The notes beneath the pieces are model-generated. The model was given only the letters and a program-made list of their open reading frames with translations, had not been told where the DNA came from and ran no database searches. From the NCBI GenBank assembly GCA_900549135.1, contig URNI01000027.1, positions 1 through 19,594 on the forward strand: a stretch of DNA of 19,594 nt, read 5' to 3'. Of this stretch, positions 1 through 6,668 are shown one piece after another; within the stretch, counting starts at the first letter, position 1, and each line of letters opens with the position of its first letter. The stretch is from an uncultured Collinsella sp. (lineage in GTDB: Bacteria; Actinomycetota; Coriobacteriia; Coriobacteriales; Coriobacteriaceae). A program made the translations under genes and the position numbers.

Positions 1-1
1 G

Positions 2-265
2 GGCTACGTGCGTCAGTGGAAGGCCGCTCAGGCTGGTGACTGGGCTACCGTCAAGGCCGAGCAGGATCGCCTCAATGAGATTTCGCACATCTGGGATGTC
101 ACCTCGGGCGTCCAGGGTTATGCCGGTGGCGTCGGCGCCTTCAAGACCGCTATGAACCTCATGGGTATCTTCGACAGCCCGACCATGCCGCGCCCGGTGA
201 AGGCCATGACCGGCGAGAATGTCGAGGCGATTAAGAAGGTCCTTCAGGACAACGGCCTCCTTTAA
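2..265 (+). CDS. N-acetylneuraminate lyase / dihydrodipicolinate synthase family, C-terminal fragment
   Basis: This is the last 87 codons of a gene that begins before the window; reading phase starts at base 2 and ends at a TAA. The residues match the C-terminal helical part of the DapA/NanA class I aldolase family: a WKAAQAGDW helix, an AEQDRLNE helix, a glycine-rich GGVGAFKTAMNLMGI segment, then a proline turn and a final helix ending DNGLL. The catalytic lysine and the rest of the barrel lie outside the window. The ROK kinase and NanE-type epimerase that follow make N-acetylneuraminate lyase (Neu5Ac to ManNAc plus pyruvate) the likeliest role, cytoplasmic. A dihydrodipicolinate synthase cannot be excluded from this fragment alone. 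The GTG at base 8 is an internal valine codon, not a credible start. Confidence 0.75.
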   Translation, partial: GYVRQWKAAQAGDWATVKAEQDRLNEISHIWDVTSGVQGYAGGVGAFKTAMNLMGIFDSPTMPRPVKAMTGENVEAIKKVLQDNGLL

Positions 266-279
266 AGCTTTCCCAGACA

Positions 280-353
280 CCCGACCTCGCCGTTCAACCG
301 TGCGGCCATGACCCATTAGGTCAATGGCCACACGGTTTCTCGGCGATCTCGGG
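280..353 (+). other. Long imperfect stem-loop between the lyase and kinase genes
   Basis: Arms of about 34 bases at 280-313 and 319-353 pair around a short loop. The inner arm AACCGTGCGGCCATGACC faces GGTCAATGGCCACACGGTT with one wobble or mismatch and one bulge. The outer arm CCCGACCTCGCCG faces CGGCGATCTCGGG with two mismatches. No T-run follows the right arm, so it is not a standard intrinsic terminator. It may be an intercistronic RNA structure that sets mRNA ends or stability, or a factor-dependent termination site. Confidence 0.55.
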
Positions 354-437
354 CACCTGGAAAACCTTTACCGCGCTGTGACGGCTAGCCTGACGGCGCA
401 TTTCCTGTAGTTGTTTTTATCTCCTAAGGAGAGCGAC

Positions 438-1403
438 ATGGAGAACAAGTACATTTGCTCCGTTGATATCGGCGGCACCAAGATTGCGACCGCCATTATG
501 GAGTACCCGGCTGACGGTAGCGTGCCCCATCCTGTTTTTGAGGCCGAGGTTCCCACCGAGGCCCAAGAGGGCGGCGAGGCCGTCTTCCAGCGTATCGAGG
601 CGTCCATCAAGGCTGCTCTCGAGGCGAATCCCGATGTCGAGGTCCTTGGCGTCGGTATCGGTGCTGCCGGCGTCGTCGATCCCAAGACGGGCGCCATCGC
701 GTATGCCAACGAGATCATGCCCGGCTGGTCCGGCGTCCAGTTGGGGCCGCGTCTGCGCGAGGACCTCGGTCTTCCCGTTGCCGTTGTAGGCGACGTGCAG
801 GCTCATGCTCTGGGCGAGGCCCACTGGGGCGTCGGCAAGGGCAAGTTCTCCGTCTTGTGTCTTGGCATCGGTACGGGCATCGGCGGCGCATATGTCGAGA
901 ACGGCCGCGTGATGCAAGGCTTCCATGGTGCTGCCGGCCATATGGGCCACATCGAGTGCTCGGCTGCCGCCGGCATTCCCTGCGCCTGCGGGCGTTCCGG
1001 CCATCTGGAGTCGGTTGCTTCGGGCACTTCCATTGGTCGAATGTACGATGAGCGCTTTGGTCGCGTCGACCCCAGCCGTCCTTCGGTCGGTCGCGATGTG
1101 AACGACCTGTGCCGTGCGGGCGACGCAAAGGCGACCGAGGTCATCCATGACGCCGGCTTTGCGCTGGGTGCCAGCTTGGGCTCGCTCGCTAACATCTTGG
1201 ACCCTGAGGTCATCGTGCTTTCGGGTGGCGTGATTCACCAAGGTCCCGATTGGCGTTCACAGACGTGGAAGGATTCGGTACACGAGGGCTATGCCAGCCA
1301 GGCGCTCGATCCGCTTCAGGACACGCCGATCCTCATCGGTTCTCTGGAGGGCGATGCTCCGCTCATCGGTGCCGCTGAGCATCTTCTTGCCTCGTTGAAG
1401 TAA
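438..1403 (+). CDS. nanK: ROK-family sugar kinase, probable N-acetylmannosamine kinase
   Basis: A 321-residue cytoplasmic kinase of usual ROK length. The phosphate-binding motif DIGGTK is at residues 10-15, the second glycine-rich loop GTGIGG at 145-150, and the probable catalytic Asp is D119 in GDVQA (commonly NDxxA). The ROK zinc site is H171 with C182, C184 and H189; the last ligand is usually Cys. The likely reaction is ATP-dependent phosphorylation of ManNAc to ManNAc-6-P, inferred from its place between a lyase-family gene and nanE; the sequence alone would also allow a glucokinase. The ATG at 438 follows a strong AAGGAG (426-431). An upstream in-frame TTG at 411 has no better ribosome site and precedes the conserved N terminus by too many residues. 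Confidence 0.83.
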   Translation: MENKYICSVDIGGTKIATAIMEYPADGSVPHPVFEAEVPTEAQEGGEAVFQRIEASIKAALEANPDVEVLGVGIGAAGVVDPKTGAIAYANEIMPGWSGVQLGPRLREDLGLPVAVVGDVQAHALGEAHWGVGKGKFSVLCLGIGTGIGGAYVENGRVMQGFHGAAGHMGHIECSAAAGIPCACGRSGHLESVASGTSIGRMYDERFGRVDPSRPSVGRDVNDLCRAGDAKATEVIHDAGFALGASLGSLANILDPEVIVLSGGVIHQGPDWRSQTWKDSVHEGYASQALDPLQDTPILIGSLEGDAPLIGAAEHLLASLK

Positions 1404-1419
1404 ACGTATCTTCTGTAGG

Positions 1420-1450
1420 AGCCTCCCGAGACAACACGCCTCGGGAGGCT
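1420..1450 (+). other. Intercistronic stem-loop between kinase and epimerase
   Basis: A perfect 11-bp stem (AGCCTCCCGAG with CTCGGGAGGCT) closes a 9-base loop in the 70-base gap before nanE. Only GTTCTG follows, so there is no T-run. It resembles a weak or factor-dependent terminator, or an mRNA processing barrier that lowers or separates nanE expression. Confidence 0.6.
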
Positions 1451-1473
1451 GTTCTGAGAAAGGTTGCAGCCTT

Positions 1474-2160
1474 ATGACCGTCGATCCTTTGATTCAATCC
1501 CTGAAGGGCAAGCTCGTCGTGAGCGTTCAGGCGTATATGGGCGAGCCGCTTCGTACGCCTGAGACCATGGCTCAAATGTCTCGCGCTTGCGAGCTCGGCG
1601 GCGCCGCCGCCATTCGCTGCCAGGGCCTTGCCGACATTGCCGCCATTAAGGGTCGCTGTGAGGTTCCCGTCATCGGCCTGTGGAAGGATGGGCACGAGGG
1701 CGTTTACATCACGCCGACGCTGCGCCACGCTCGCGCCTGCGTTGCTGCGGGTGCCGATATCGTGGCGATCGACGCCACCGATCGTCCGCGCCCCGATGGC
1801 AAGACCGTCGAGGATACCTTCCGTCCGCTGCACGAGGAGGGTGTGCTCCTGATGGCCGACTGTGCCACCATCGAGGATATTCGTCGTGCTGTCGACATGG
1901 GCTTCGACTTGGTGTCCACCACGCTTTCTCACGGCGTCGCCGCCATCGACTGCACCATGGCCGATGGCCCCGATCTGCCGCTCCTGCGTCAGGCGACCGA
2001 GGAATTCCCCGGTCTTCCCATCATCTGCGAGGGCCGCGTGCACACGCCCGAGGAGGCTCGCGCCGCGATCGATGCCGGCGCCTGGGCCGTTGTCGTCGGC
2101 ACCGCCATCACGCACCCCACGAGTATTACGAGTTGGTTCAAGGCTGCGCTTGAGGCGTAA
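1474..2160 (+). CDS. nanE: N-acetylmannosamine-6-phosphate 2-epimerase
   Basis: A 228-residue protein that is full length for the NanE TIM-barrel family. It converts ManNAc-6-P to GlcNAc-6-P, the step that feeds sialic-acid carbon into amino-sugar catabolism. Visible family signatures are RCQGLADI near residues 48-55, IGLWKDGHEGVYITPT with probable catalytic K71, MADCATIEDI with D129, and the phosphate-binding end CEGRVHTPEEA with E186, followed by AVVVGTAITHPTSITSWF. The loop after the lysine reads KDGHEG where many homologues have KRxYxxS, a modest divergence. A GAAAGG ribosome site lies at 1458-1463. It follows the kinase by 70 bases and probably shares its transcript, with the hairpin at 1420-1450 between them. 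Confidence 0.92.
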   Translation: MTVDPLIQSLKGKLVVSVQAYMGEPLRTPETMAQMSRACELGGAAAIRCQGLADIAAIKGRCEVPVIGLWKDGHEGVYITPTLRHARACVAAGADIVAIDATDRPRPDGKTVEDTFRPLHEEGVLLMADCATIEDIRRAVDMGFDLVSTTLSHGVAAIDCTMADGPDLPLLRQATEEFPGLPIICEGRVHTPEEARAAIDAGAWAVVVGTAITHPTSITSWFKAALEA

Positions 2161-2211
2161 GACAGGCCTCGTATCCGCTCGGGGCGGTATACTCAATATA
2201 GGCAATTGACC

Positions 2212-2249
2212 GCGCGGGATCCGGGTTGCTGGGTCCCGCGCTTGTTTTT
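2212..2249 (+). terminator. Intrinsic terminator after nanE, abutting the rapZ ribosome site
   Basis: GCGCGGGATCC (2212-2222) pairs with GGGTCCCGCGC (2231-2241) through 11 pairs including one G-U wobble, with an 8-base loop and a TTGTTTTT tail at 2242-2249. It ends the nan cluster. Because the rapZ Shine-Dalgarno starts at 2250, rapZ transcripts must either read through it or start within it. A TATACT (2188-2193) upstream could be a -10 element, although no good -35 is visible. Confidence 0.85.
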
Positions 2250-2261
2250 GGGAGGCAGCAC

Positions 2262-3182
2262 ATGCAAAAGGGAGATGCCATGAATGCGGCGGAGCGCTCG
2301 GAGCGCATCCCCGATATCGTCATCATCACCGGAATGTCCGGATCGGGCCGCACACAGGCCATGCACGTGTTCGAGGACATGGGCTATTTTTGCATCGATA
2401 ACCTGCCTCCGCGTCTCATCGCCCAGCTTGCCGAGCTCGTCGGCATCAATACGGGCGTGGGCAGGCATCTCGCCGTCACCTGCGATCTGCGTAGCCAGGG
2501 ACTGTTTGACGAGCTGCTCGATGCGGTCGCCGCGCTCGAAGAGCGCGAGATGAGCTGCGACATCGTGTTCCTGGAGGCTTCTGACGAGGTACTGATTCGT
2601 CGCTACAGCGAAAATCGCCGCCGTCATCCCATTGCCAAGCCGGGGGAGACTACGGCCGATGCCATTCAGCGCGAGCGCCTTCAGCTGCAGGGCGTGCGCG
2701 ACCGAGCCGATATGATTATCGACACGAGCCGTCTGCGCACCTCTGCGCTGCGCAACAAGCTACGTATGGCATTTTCCGAGCTGTCCGACCAGCAACTCAT
2801 GGACGTTCACGTGTTCTCGTTTGGCTTTAAGCACGGCATGCCCGTCGAGGCGGACATTATGATCGACGTTCGTTTCCTGCCCAATCCGTTCTACGATCCC
2901 GAGATGCGCACGATGACCGGTCTCGATAAAAAGGTCTCCGATTTTGTTCTGGACCATCCCAAGACGCAGGAGTTTTGGAAGGCTTGGACACAGCTGCTCG
3001 ATACGGTGATGCCGGGCTATATCGCGGAAGGCAAGCCGCAGCTTTCTATCGCCATCGGCTGCACGGGCGGCCAGCACCGCAGCGTTGCCATTGCCGAGGC
3101 CACGGCCCGTTACCTGGAAGGCGCTCAGTATCATGTGAGCATCTCCCACCGCGACCTGTCGCGCGCCAACACGAAGGCATAG
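2262..3182 (+). CDS. rapZ: RNase adapter / nucleotide-binding protein RapZ (YvcJ family)
   Basis: A 306-residue P-loop protein. In enterobacteria RapZ steers RNase E to the GlmZ small RNA to control glucosamine-6-P synthase; in Gram-positives the role is less defined. Residues 24-31 read GMSGSGRT, a Walker A motif with Arg in place of Lys, a form I recall as common in actinobacterial members. The segment EDMGYFCIDNLPP (38-50) is diagnostic, as are the C-terminal DVRFLPNPFYDPEMRTMTG and IGCTGGQHRS (265-273). The ATG at 2262 has GGGAGG six bases ahead; an in-frame ATG at 2280 with AAAGGGAG ahead is an equally credible start (300 residues). It is followed six bases later by whiA, its usual partner. 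An amino-sugar link to the upstream nan genes is attractive but inferred. Confidence 0.93.
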   Translation: MQKGDAMNAAERSERIPDIVIITGMSGSGRTQAMHVFEDMGYFCIDNLPPRLIAQLAELVGINTGVGRHLAVTCDLRSQGLFDELLDAVAALEEREMSCDIVFLEASDEVLIRRYSENRRRHPIAKPGETTADAIQRERLQLQGVRDRADMIIDTSRLRTSALRNKLRMAFSELSDQQLMDVHVFSFGFKHGMPVEADIMIDVRFLPNPFYDPEMRTMTGLDKKVSDFVLDHPKTQEFWKAWTQLLDTVMPGYIAEGKPQLSIAIGCTGGQHRSVAIAEATARYLEGAQYHVSISHRDLSRANTKA

Positions 3183-3188
3183 GCCTGC

Positions 3189-4118
3189 ATGTCGTTTACC
3201 GCTGAGGTGCGCGACGAGCTTGCGCGCTGCGAACCCGAATGTGAATACTGCGACTTGTCGACGCTCGCCGCCCTCACGCGCGTGAGTGGTACGCTCTCGC
3301 TTGCCGGCTCTGGGCGGTATCGTTTGACGGTTGCGACTGAGACGGGAGCCGTCGCGCGCACGATGATCACGCTGACGCATCGTATCCTTAAGCTCAAAAC
3401 GGAGTTCACCGTCCGCAAATCTGTCTTGCATAAGGTTCGAAACTACCTCATCACCTTGCCTGATCAGCCAGACCTGGATAAGGCCTTGGTTCTGCTGGGC
3501 ATCCTCGACCGTAGGGGAGGACTTGTCGCCGGCGTGCCCCGACATATCGTTGCGCGTCCTTGCTGCAGACTTGCCTATATCCGCGGCGCGCTCATCGCGG
3601 GCGGCTTCGTGGCCGATCCACGCGGCGATTTTCATTTGGAGATCGCTGTGCAGGGCGAGCAATATGCCAAGGGACTTTGCGATCTGTTGGAGCAGATTGG
3701 GGTCCATGCTCGTGTTAATGCACGGCGGGGGTCATATGCCGTGTACATTAAGAGCGCCGAGGAAATCGAGCATCTATTAAAGCTGATTGGTGCCAAGCGC
3801 AGCGTTGCCGAGATTGAGGAGGCGCGCGCGGTCAAGTTGGTTAAGAACGATGTGAACCGTCGCGTGAATGCCGAGCTCGCCAACCAGACCAGAAGCGCCG
3901 GTGCCGCCCAACATCAGCTTGCGCTTATCGATGAGCTCGAGCAGCGTGGCCTTCGCGATGCGCTTCCGGATGCCTTGGCGGTCTTTTGCGACCTGCGCGA
4001 GCGCTATCCTGATCTGTCGCTGCGTGATTTGGGGGAGATGGCTGACCCTCCCTTGTCGAAGTCAGCCCTCTACCATCGTGTTTTACGGCTTGAAAAGCTC
4101 ATTGAAGCAAACAGGTAG
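3189..4118 (+). CDS. whiA: Sporulation/cell-division regulator WhiA
   Basis: A 309-residue DNA-binding protein of full family length. The N-terminal half is the LAGLIDADG-like fold without nuclease function, with the segment CCRLAYIRGALIAGGFVADP at about 125-144 followed by HLEI. The linker KNDVNRRVNAELANQTRSA (219-237) is characteristic. The C-terminal helix-turn-helix reads SLRDLGEMADPPLSKSALYHR (277-297). In Streptomyces WhiA works with WhiB in septation control; in non-sporulating bacteria it affects division and chromosome segregation. It lies six bases after rapZ and is probably co-transcribed with it. Only a weak ribosome site (GAAGG near 3173) is visible, which suggests translational coupling. 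The yvcK gene usually found between rapZ and whiA is missing. Confidence 0.95.
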   Translation: MSFTAEVRDELARCEPECEYCDLSTLAALTRVSGTLSLAGSGRYRLTVATETGAVARTMITLTHRILKLKTEFTVRKSVLHKVRNYLITLPDQPDLDKALVLLGILDRRGGLVAGVPRHIVARPCCRLAYIRGALIAGGFVADPRGDFHLEIAVQGEQYAKGLCDLLEQIGVHARVNARRGSYAVYIKSAEEIEHLLKLIGAKRSVAEIEEARAVKLVKNDVNRRVNAELANQTRSAGAAQHQLALIDELEQRGLRDALPDALAVFCDLRERYPDLSLRDLGEMADPPLSKSALYHRVLRLEKLIEANR

Positions 4119-4163
4119 TTTGAAGTAACGACTTATATATGGATTTAGCTGCTATTTTAGTCT

Positions 4164-4177
4164 TTAAAACGTTTTAA
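4164..4177 (+). promoter_or_regulatory. 14-bp perfect palindrome upstream of gap
   Basis: TTAAAACGTTTTAA is a perfect palindrome centred on CG, in an AT-rich block that contrasts with the GC-rich genes on either side. It lies about 60 bases upstream of the predicted gap -10 element and could be an operator or an upstream activator site. The binding protein is unknown. Confidence 0.45.
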
Positions 4178-4183
4178 CGTAAA

Positions 4184-4226
4184 TTTGATTTTCAATTTCG
4201 AGCATTCTCGTGAAATTCAAGTCAAA
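4184..4226 (+). promoter_or_regulatory. Inverted repeat overlapping the gap promoter
   Basis: TTTGATTTTCAATTTCGAG (4184-4202) faces CTCGTGAAATTCAAGTCAAA (4207-4226) across a CATT spacer, with a few mismatches and small gaps. The right arm covers the predicted -35 of gap, so a dimeric regulator binding here would compete with RNA polymerase. The pairing is imperfect. Confidence 0.4.
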
Positions 4227-4239
4227 AAAAAGGTATATT
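4210..4239 (+). promoter_or_regulatory. Predicted housekeeping promoter of gap
   Basis: GTGAAA (4210-4215, four of six to TTGACA) and TATATT (4234-4239) are separated by 18 bases in AT-rich sequence. Transcription would start near 4246 and give a leader of about 65 bases holding a hairpin. The -35 is weak. Confidence 0.5.
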
Positions 4240-4259
4240 AGGCGAGTGGTTAGTTTGTG

Positions 4260-4294
4260 GGCCTCAACGGCGGGCGCTGTAGCTCGCGGGGGCC
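4260..4294 (+). promoter_or_regulatory. Structured hairpin in the gap leader
   Basis: A two-part stem: GGCCTC (4260-4265) pairs with GGGGCC (4289-4294), and inside it GCGGGC (4270-4275) pairs with GCTCGC (4282-4287), each with one G-U pair. It ends six bases before the AAGGAG ribosome site (4301-4306). It could protect the mRNA 5' end or tune initiation of this highly expressed gene. Confidence 0.5.
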
Positions 4295-4311
4295 TTACGA
4301 AAGGAGACACA

Positions 4312-5337
4312 ATGGCAGTAAAGGTTGCTATTAACGGCTTCGGTCGCATCGGTCGTCTGGCTTTCCGTCAGATGTTCGGTCATGAGGGCTCCGAGATCGT
4401 CGCTATCAACGACCTCACCTCTCCCGATATGCTCGCTTACCTGCTGAAGTACGACTCCACGCAGGGCAACTACGCTCGCGATCACGAGGTCGTTGCTGGC
4501 GAGGATTCCATCACCGTTGACGGCAAGGAGATCAAGATCTACAAGGAGGCCGACGCTAACAACCTGCCTTGGGGCGACCTTGACGTCGACGTCGTTCTCG
4601 AGTGCACCGGCTTCTACACCAGCAAGGCTAAGGCTCAGGCCCACATCAACGCTGGCGCCAAGAAGGTCGTCATCTCCGCTCCGGCCGGCAGCGATCTGCC
4701 CACCATCGTGTACAACGTCAACCATGAGACGCTGACCGCTGAGGACAACATCATCTCCGCTGCTTCCTGCACCACCAACTGCCTCGCCCCGATGGCCAAG
4801 GGTCTGAACGACTTCGCTCCCATCGTGTCCGGCATCATGACCACCATCCACGCCTTCACCGGCGACCAGATGCCGCTCGACGGCCCGCAGCGCAAGGGCA
4901 ACTTCCGTCGCTCCCGCGCCTGCTCCGAGAACATCGTCCCGAACACCACGGGCGCTGCCAAGGCCATCGGCCTGGTTCTCCCCGAGCTCAACGGCAAGCT
5001 CATCGGTGCCGCCCAGCGCGTCCCGACGCCGACCGGCTCGCTGACCAACCTCTACGCCGTCGTTGACAAGAAGGTCACCGTCGACGAGGTCAACGCTGCC
5101 ATGAAGGCCTACGCCGAGACCATCCCCGAGACCTTCGCCTACAACGAGGACCAGATCGTCTCCCGCGACATCGTCGGCGAGACCCACGGCTCCATCTTCG
5201 ACGCCACTCAGACCATGTGCTCTGACCTCGGCAACGGCCAGACCCTCGTTCAGGTCACCTCTTGGTACGACAACGAGAACTCCTACACCTCTCAGATGGT
5301 CCGCACCATCAAGTACTTCGAGAAGTTCGTTGCTTAA
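4312..5337 (+). CDS. gap: Glyceraldehyde-3-phosphate dehydrogenase, NAD-dependent
   Basis: A 341-residue type I phosphorylating GAPDH, the cytoplasmic enzyme that oxidises glyceraldehyde-3-P to 1,3-bisphosphoglycerate. The N-terminal NAD-binding motif is INGFGRIGR (7-15) and AIND places Asp at 34, typical of NAD rather than NADP use. The active site ASCTTNCLAP puts the catalytic Cys at 153, and TTIHAFTGDQ gives H180. The conserved SWYDNENSY is near 317-325. The open frame extends 102 bases upstream, but the ATG at 4312 has AAGGAG (4301-4306) five bases ahead and starts at the family's conserved N terminus. Strong C-ending codon bias indicates high expression. It has its own promoter and terminator, so it is separable from pgk. 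Confidence 0.97.
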   Translation: MAVKVAINGFGRIGRLAFRQMFGHEGSEIVAINDLTSPDMLAYLLKYDSTQGNYARDHEVVAGEDSITVDGKEIKIYKEADANNLPWGDLDVDVVLECTGFYTSKAKAQAHINAGAKKVVISAPAGSDLPTIVYNVNHETLTAEDNIISAASCTTNCLAPMAKGLNDFAPIVSGIMTTIHAFTGDQMPLDGPQRKGNFRRSRACSENIVPNTTGAAKAIGLVLPELNGKLIGAAQRVPTPTGSLTNLYAVVDKKVTVDEVNAAMKAYAETIPETFAYNEDQIVSRDIVGETHGSIFDATQTMCSDLGNGQTLVQVTSWYDNENSYTSQMVRTIKYFEKFVA

Positions 5338-5374
5338 TTTAGCTTTTAGCGAATAGCTCGTTGAGCGTCTAAAG

Positions 5375-5421
5375 AAGGGCGCGGCCTTATAGGGCTTACA
5401 CCCTAGGGTCGCGCCCTTTTT
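5375..5421 (+). terminator. Intrinsic terminator after gap
   Basis: AAGGGCGCGGCC (5375-5386) pairs with GGTCGCGCCCTT with one G-U pair, an inner AGGG/CCCT stem continues it, and TTTTT follows at 5417-5421. It sits between gap and pgk. I see no clear promoter between it and pgk, so partial read-through may set gap above pgk. Confidence 0.88.
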
Positions 5422-5431
5422 ATAAGAAATC

Positions 5432-5454
5432 GTCTGCCGTAATGGGAGGCAGAC
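5432..5454 (+). other. Hairpin in the pgk leader
   Basis: GTCTGCC (5432-5438) and GGCAGAC (5448-5454) form a perfect 7-bp stem with a 9-base loop and no T-run. It lies 23 bases ahead of the pgk start and may be a processing or stability structure of the mRNA. The loop holds a GGGAGG-like stretch that is too far away to serve pgk. Confidence 0.4.
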
Positions 5455-5477
5455 ACGTACGAAAGGTAGAAGCAAAC

Positions 5478-6668
5478 ATGGCCTTTACCAAGAAGACCGT
5501 CCGCGACATCGATGTCGACGGAAAGCGCGTTCTCGTCCGCGTTGACTTTAACGTGCCTATCAAGGATGGCGTCGTTGGCGACACCACCCGCATCAAGGCT
5601 GCCCTGCCCACCATCAACTACCTCGTTGAGCACAACGCTCGCGTCATCCTCATGAGCCACCTCGGCCGTCCCGAGGGCACCGGCTTCCAGCCCGAGCTGT
5701 CCCTCGAGCCCGTCGCCAAGAAGCTCGCTGAGCTCTCTGGTCTCGACGTTGCCTTTGTCGCCGACACCTACGGCGAGAAGGCTGCTGAGGCTGTCGCCGC
5801 CGTCGAGCCGGGTAAGGTCCTCGTTCTCGAGAACGTCCGTTTTGACAAGCGTGAGAAGAAGAACGATCCCGAGATCGCCAAGAAGCTCGCTTCCTATGGT
5901 GACGTCTTCGTTCTCGATGCCTTCGGCACCGCTCACCGCGCCCAGGGTTCCGTCGTGGGCCCCGCCGCTTACCTGCCTGCCGTCGCCGGCTTCTTGCTCG
6001 AGAAGGAGGTCGACACGCTGACCGGCATCTTCGCCGAGCCCGAGCGCCCCTTCGTCGCCATCGTCGGCGGTTCCAAGGTTTCCTCCAAGATCGGCGTTCT
6101 CGATCACCTCATCGACTCCGCTGACACCCTGATCATCGGTGGCGGCATGGCCTACACCTTCTTCCTGGCTCAGGGCCTGTCCGTTGGTCAGTCCCTCAAG
6201 GAAGAGGACTGGGTCGAGCGCGCCGGCGAGATGCTCAAGAAGGCCGAGGAGAAGGGTGTCAAGATCCTGCTCCCCATCGACAACCGTGTTGCCGATCACT
6301 TTGGCGAGGACGCTGTCCCCGAGGTTGTCGCTTCCGACGCTATCCCCGACGATCGTGAGGGTATGGACATCGGTCCCAAGACCGAGGAGCTCTATGCCGA
6401 GGCTGTCAAGGGCGCCAAGACCGTGTTCTGGAACGGCCCCATGGGCGTCTTCGAGTTTGACAACTTTGCTCATGGCACCCAGGCTATCGCCGAGGCTGTC
6501 GCTGAGGCTGACTGCACCTCGATCATCGGCGGTGGTGACTCTGTCGCAGCTGTCAACAAGTTCAACCTGGCCGACAAGATGAGCTGGATCTCCACCGGTG
6601 GTGGCGCTTCCATGGAGCTCGTCGAGGGTAAGGCCCTGCCCGGAGTGGAGGCGCTTCTCGATGCCTAA
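5478..6668 (+). CDS. pgk: Phosphoglycerate kinase
   Basis: A 396-residue enzyme of standard length that transfers phosphate from 1,3-bisphosphoglycerate to ADP, giving 3-phosphoglycerate and ATP in the cytoplasm. Signatures are RVDFNVP (21-27), SHLGRPEG (60-67), LENVRF (117-122), DAFGTAHRAQGSVVG (147-161), the hinge motif GGSKVSSKI (197-205), and the nucleotide site GGGDSVAAVN (351-360) followed by STGGGASMELVEGKALPGVEAL. The ATG at 5478 fits the family start; an upstream in-frame ATG at 5442 would add twelve unconserved residues. The nearest ribosome site, AAAGG (5462-5466), is slightly distant. The last eight bases overlap tpiA, so the two are translationally coupled. Confidence 0.97.
   Translation: MAFTKKTVRDIDVDGKRVLVRVDFNVPIKDGVVGDTTRIKAALPTINYLVEHNARVILMSHLGRPEGTGFQPELSLEPVAKKLAELSGLDVAFVADTYGEKAAEAVAAVEPGKVLVLENVRFDKREKKNDPEIAKKLASYGDVFVLDAFGTAHRAQGSVVGPAAYLPAVAGFLLEKEVDTLTGIFAEPERPFVAIVGGSKVSSKIGVLDHLIDSADTLIIGGGMAYTFFLAQGLSVGQSLKEEDWVERAGEMLKKAEEKGVKILLPIDNRVADHFGEDAVPEVVASDAIPDDREGMDIGPKTEELYAEAVKGAKTVFWNGPMGVFEFDNFAHGTQAIAEAVAEADCTSIIGGGDSVAAVNKFNLADKMSWISTGGGASMELVEGKALPGVEALLDA

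Noticed and set aside
421..431. CTCCTAAGGAG palindrome as a hairpin hiding the kinase ribosome site
   Set aside because: Only one base would remain as loop, so it cannot fold; it is simply a ribosome site next to its complement.
411..437. Upstream TTG start for the ROK kinase
   Set aside because: The extra nine residues are unconserved, and AAGGAG is correctly placed for ATG 438.
4210..4311. N-terminal extension of GAPDH
   Set aside because: It would cross the predicted promoter and leader hairpin. The family N terminus and ribosome site mark ATG 4312.
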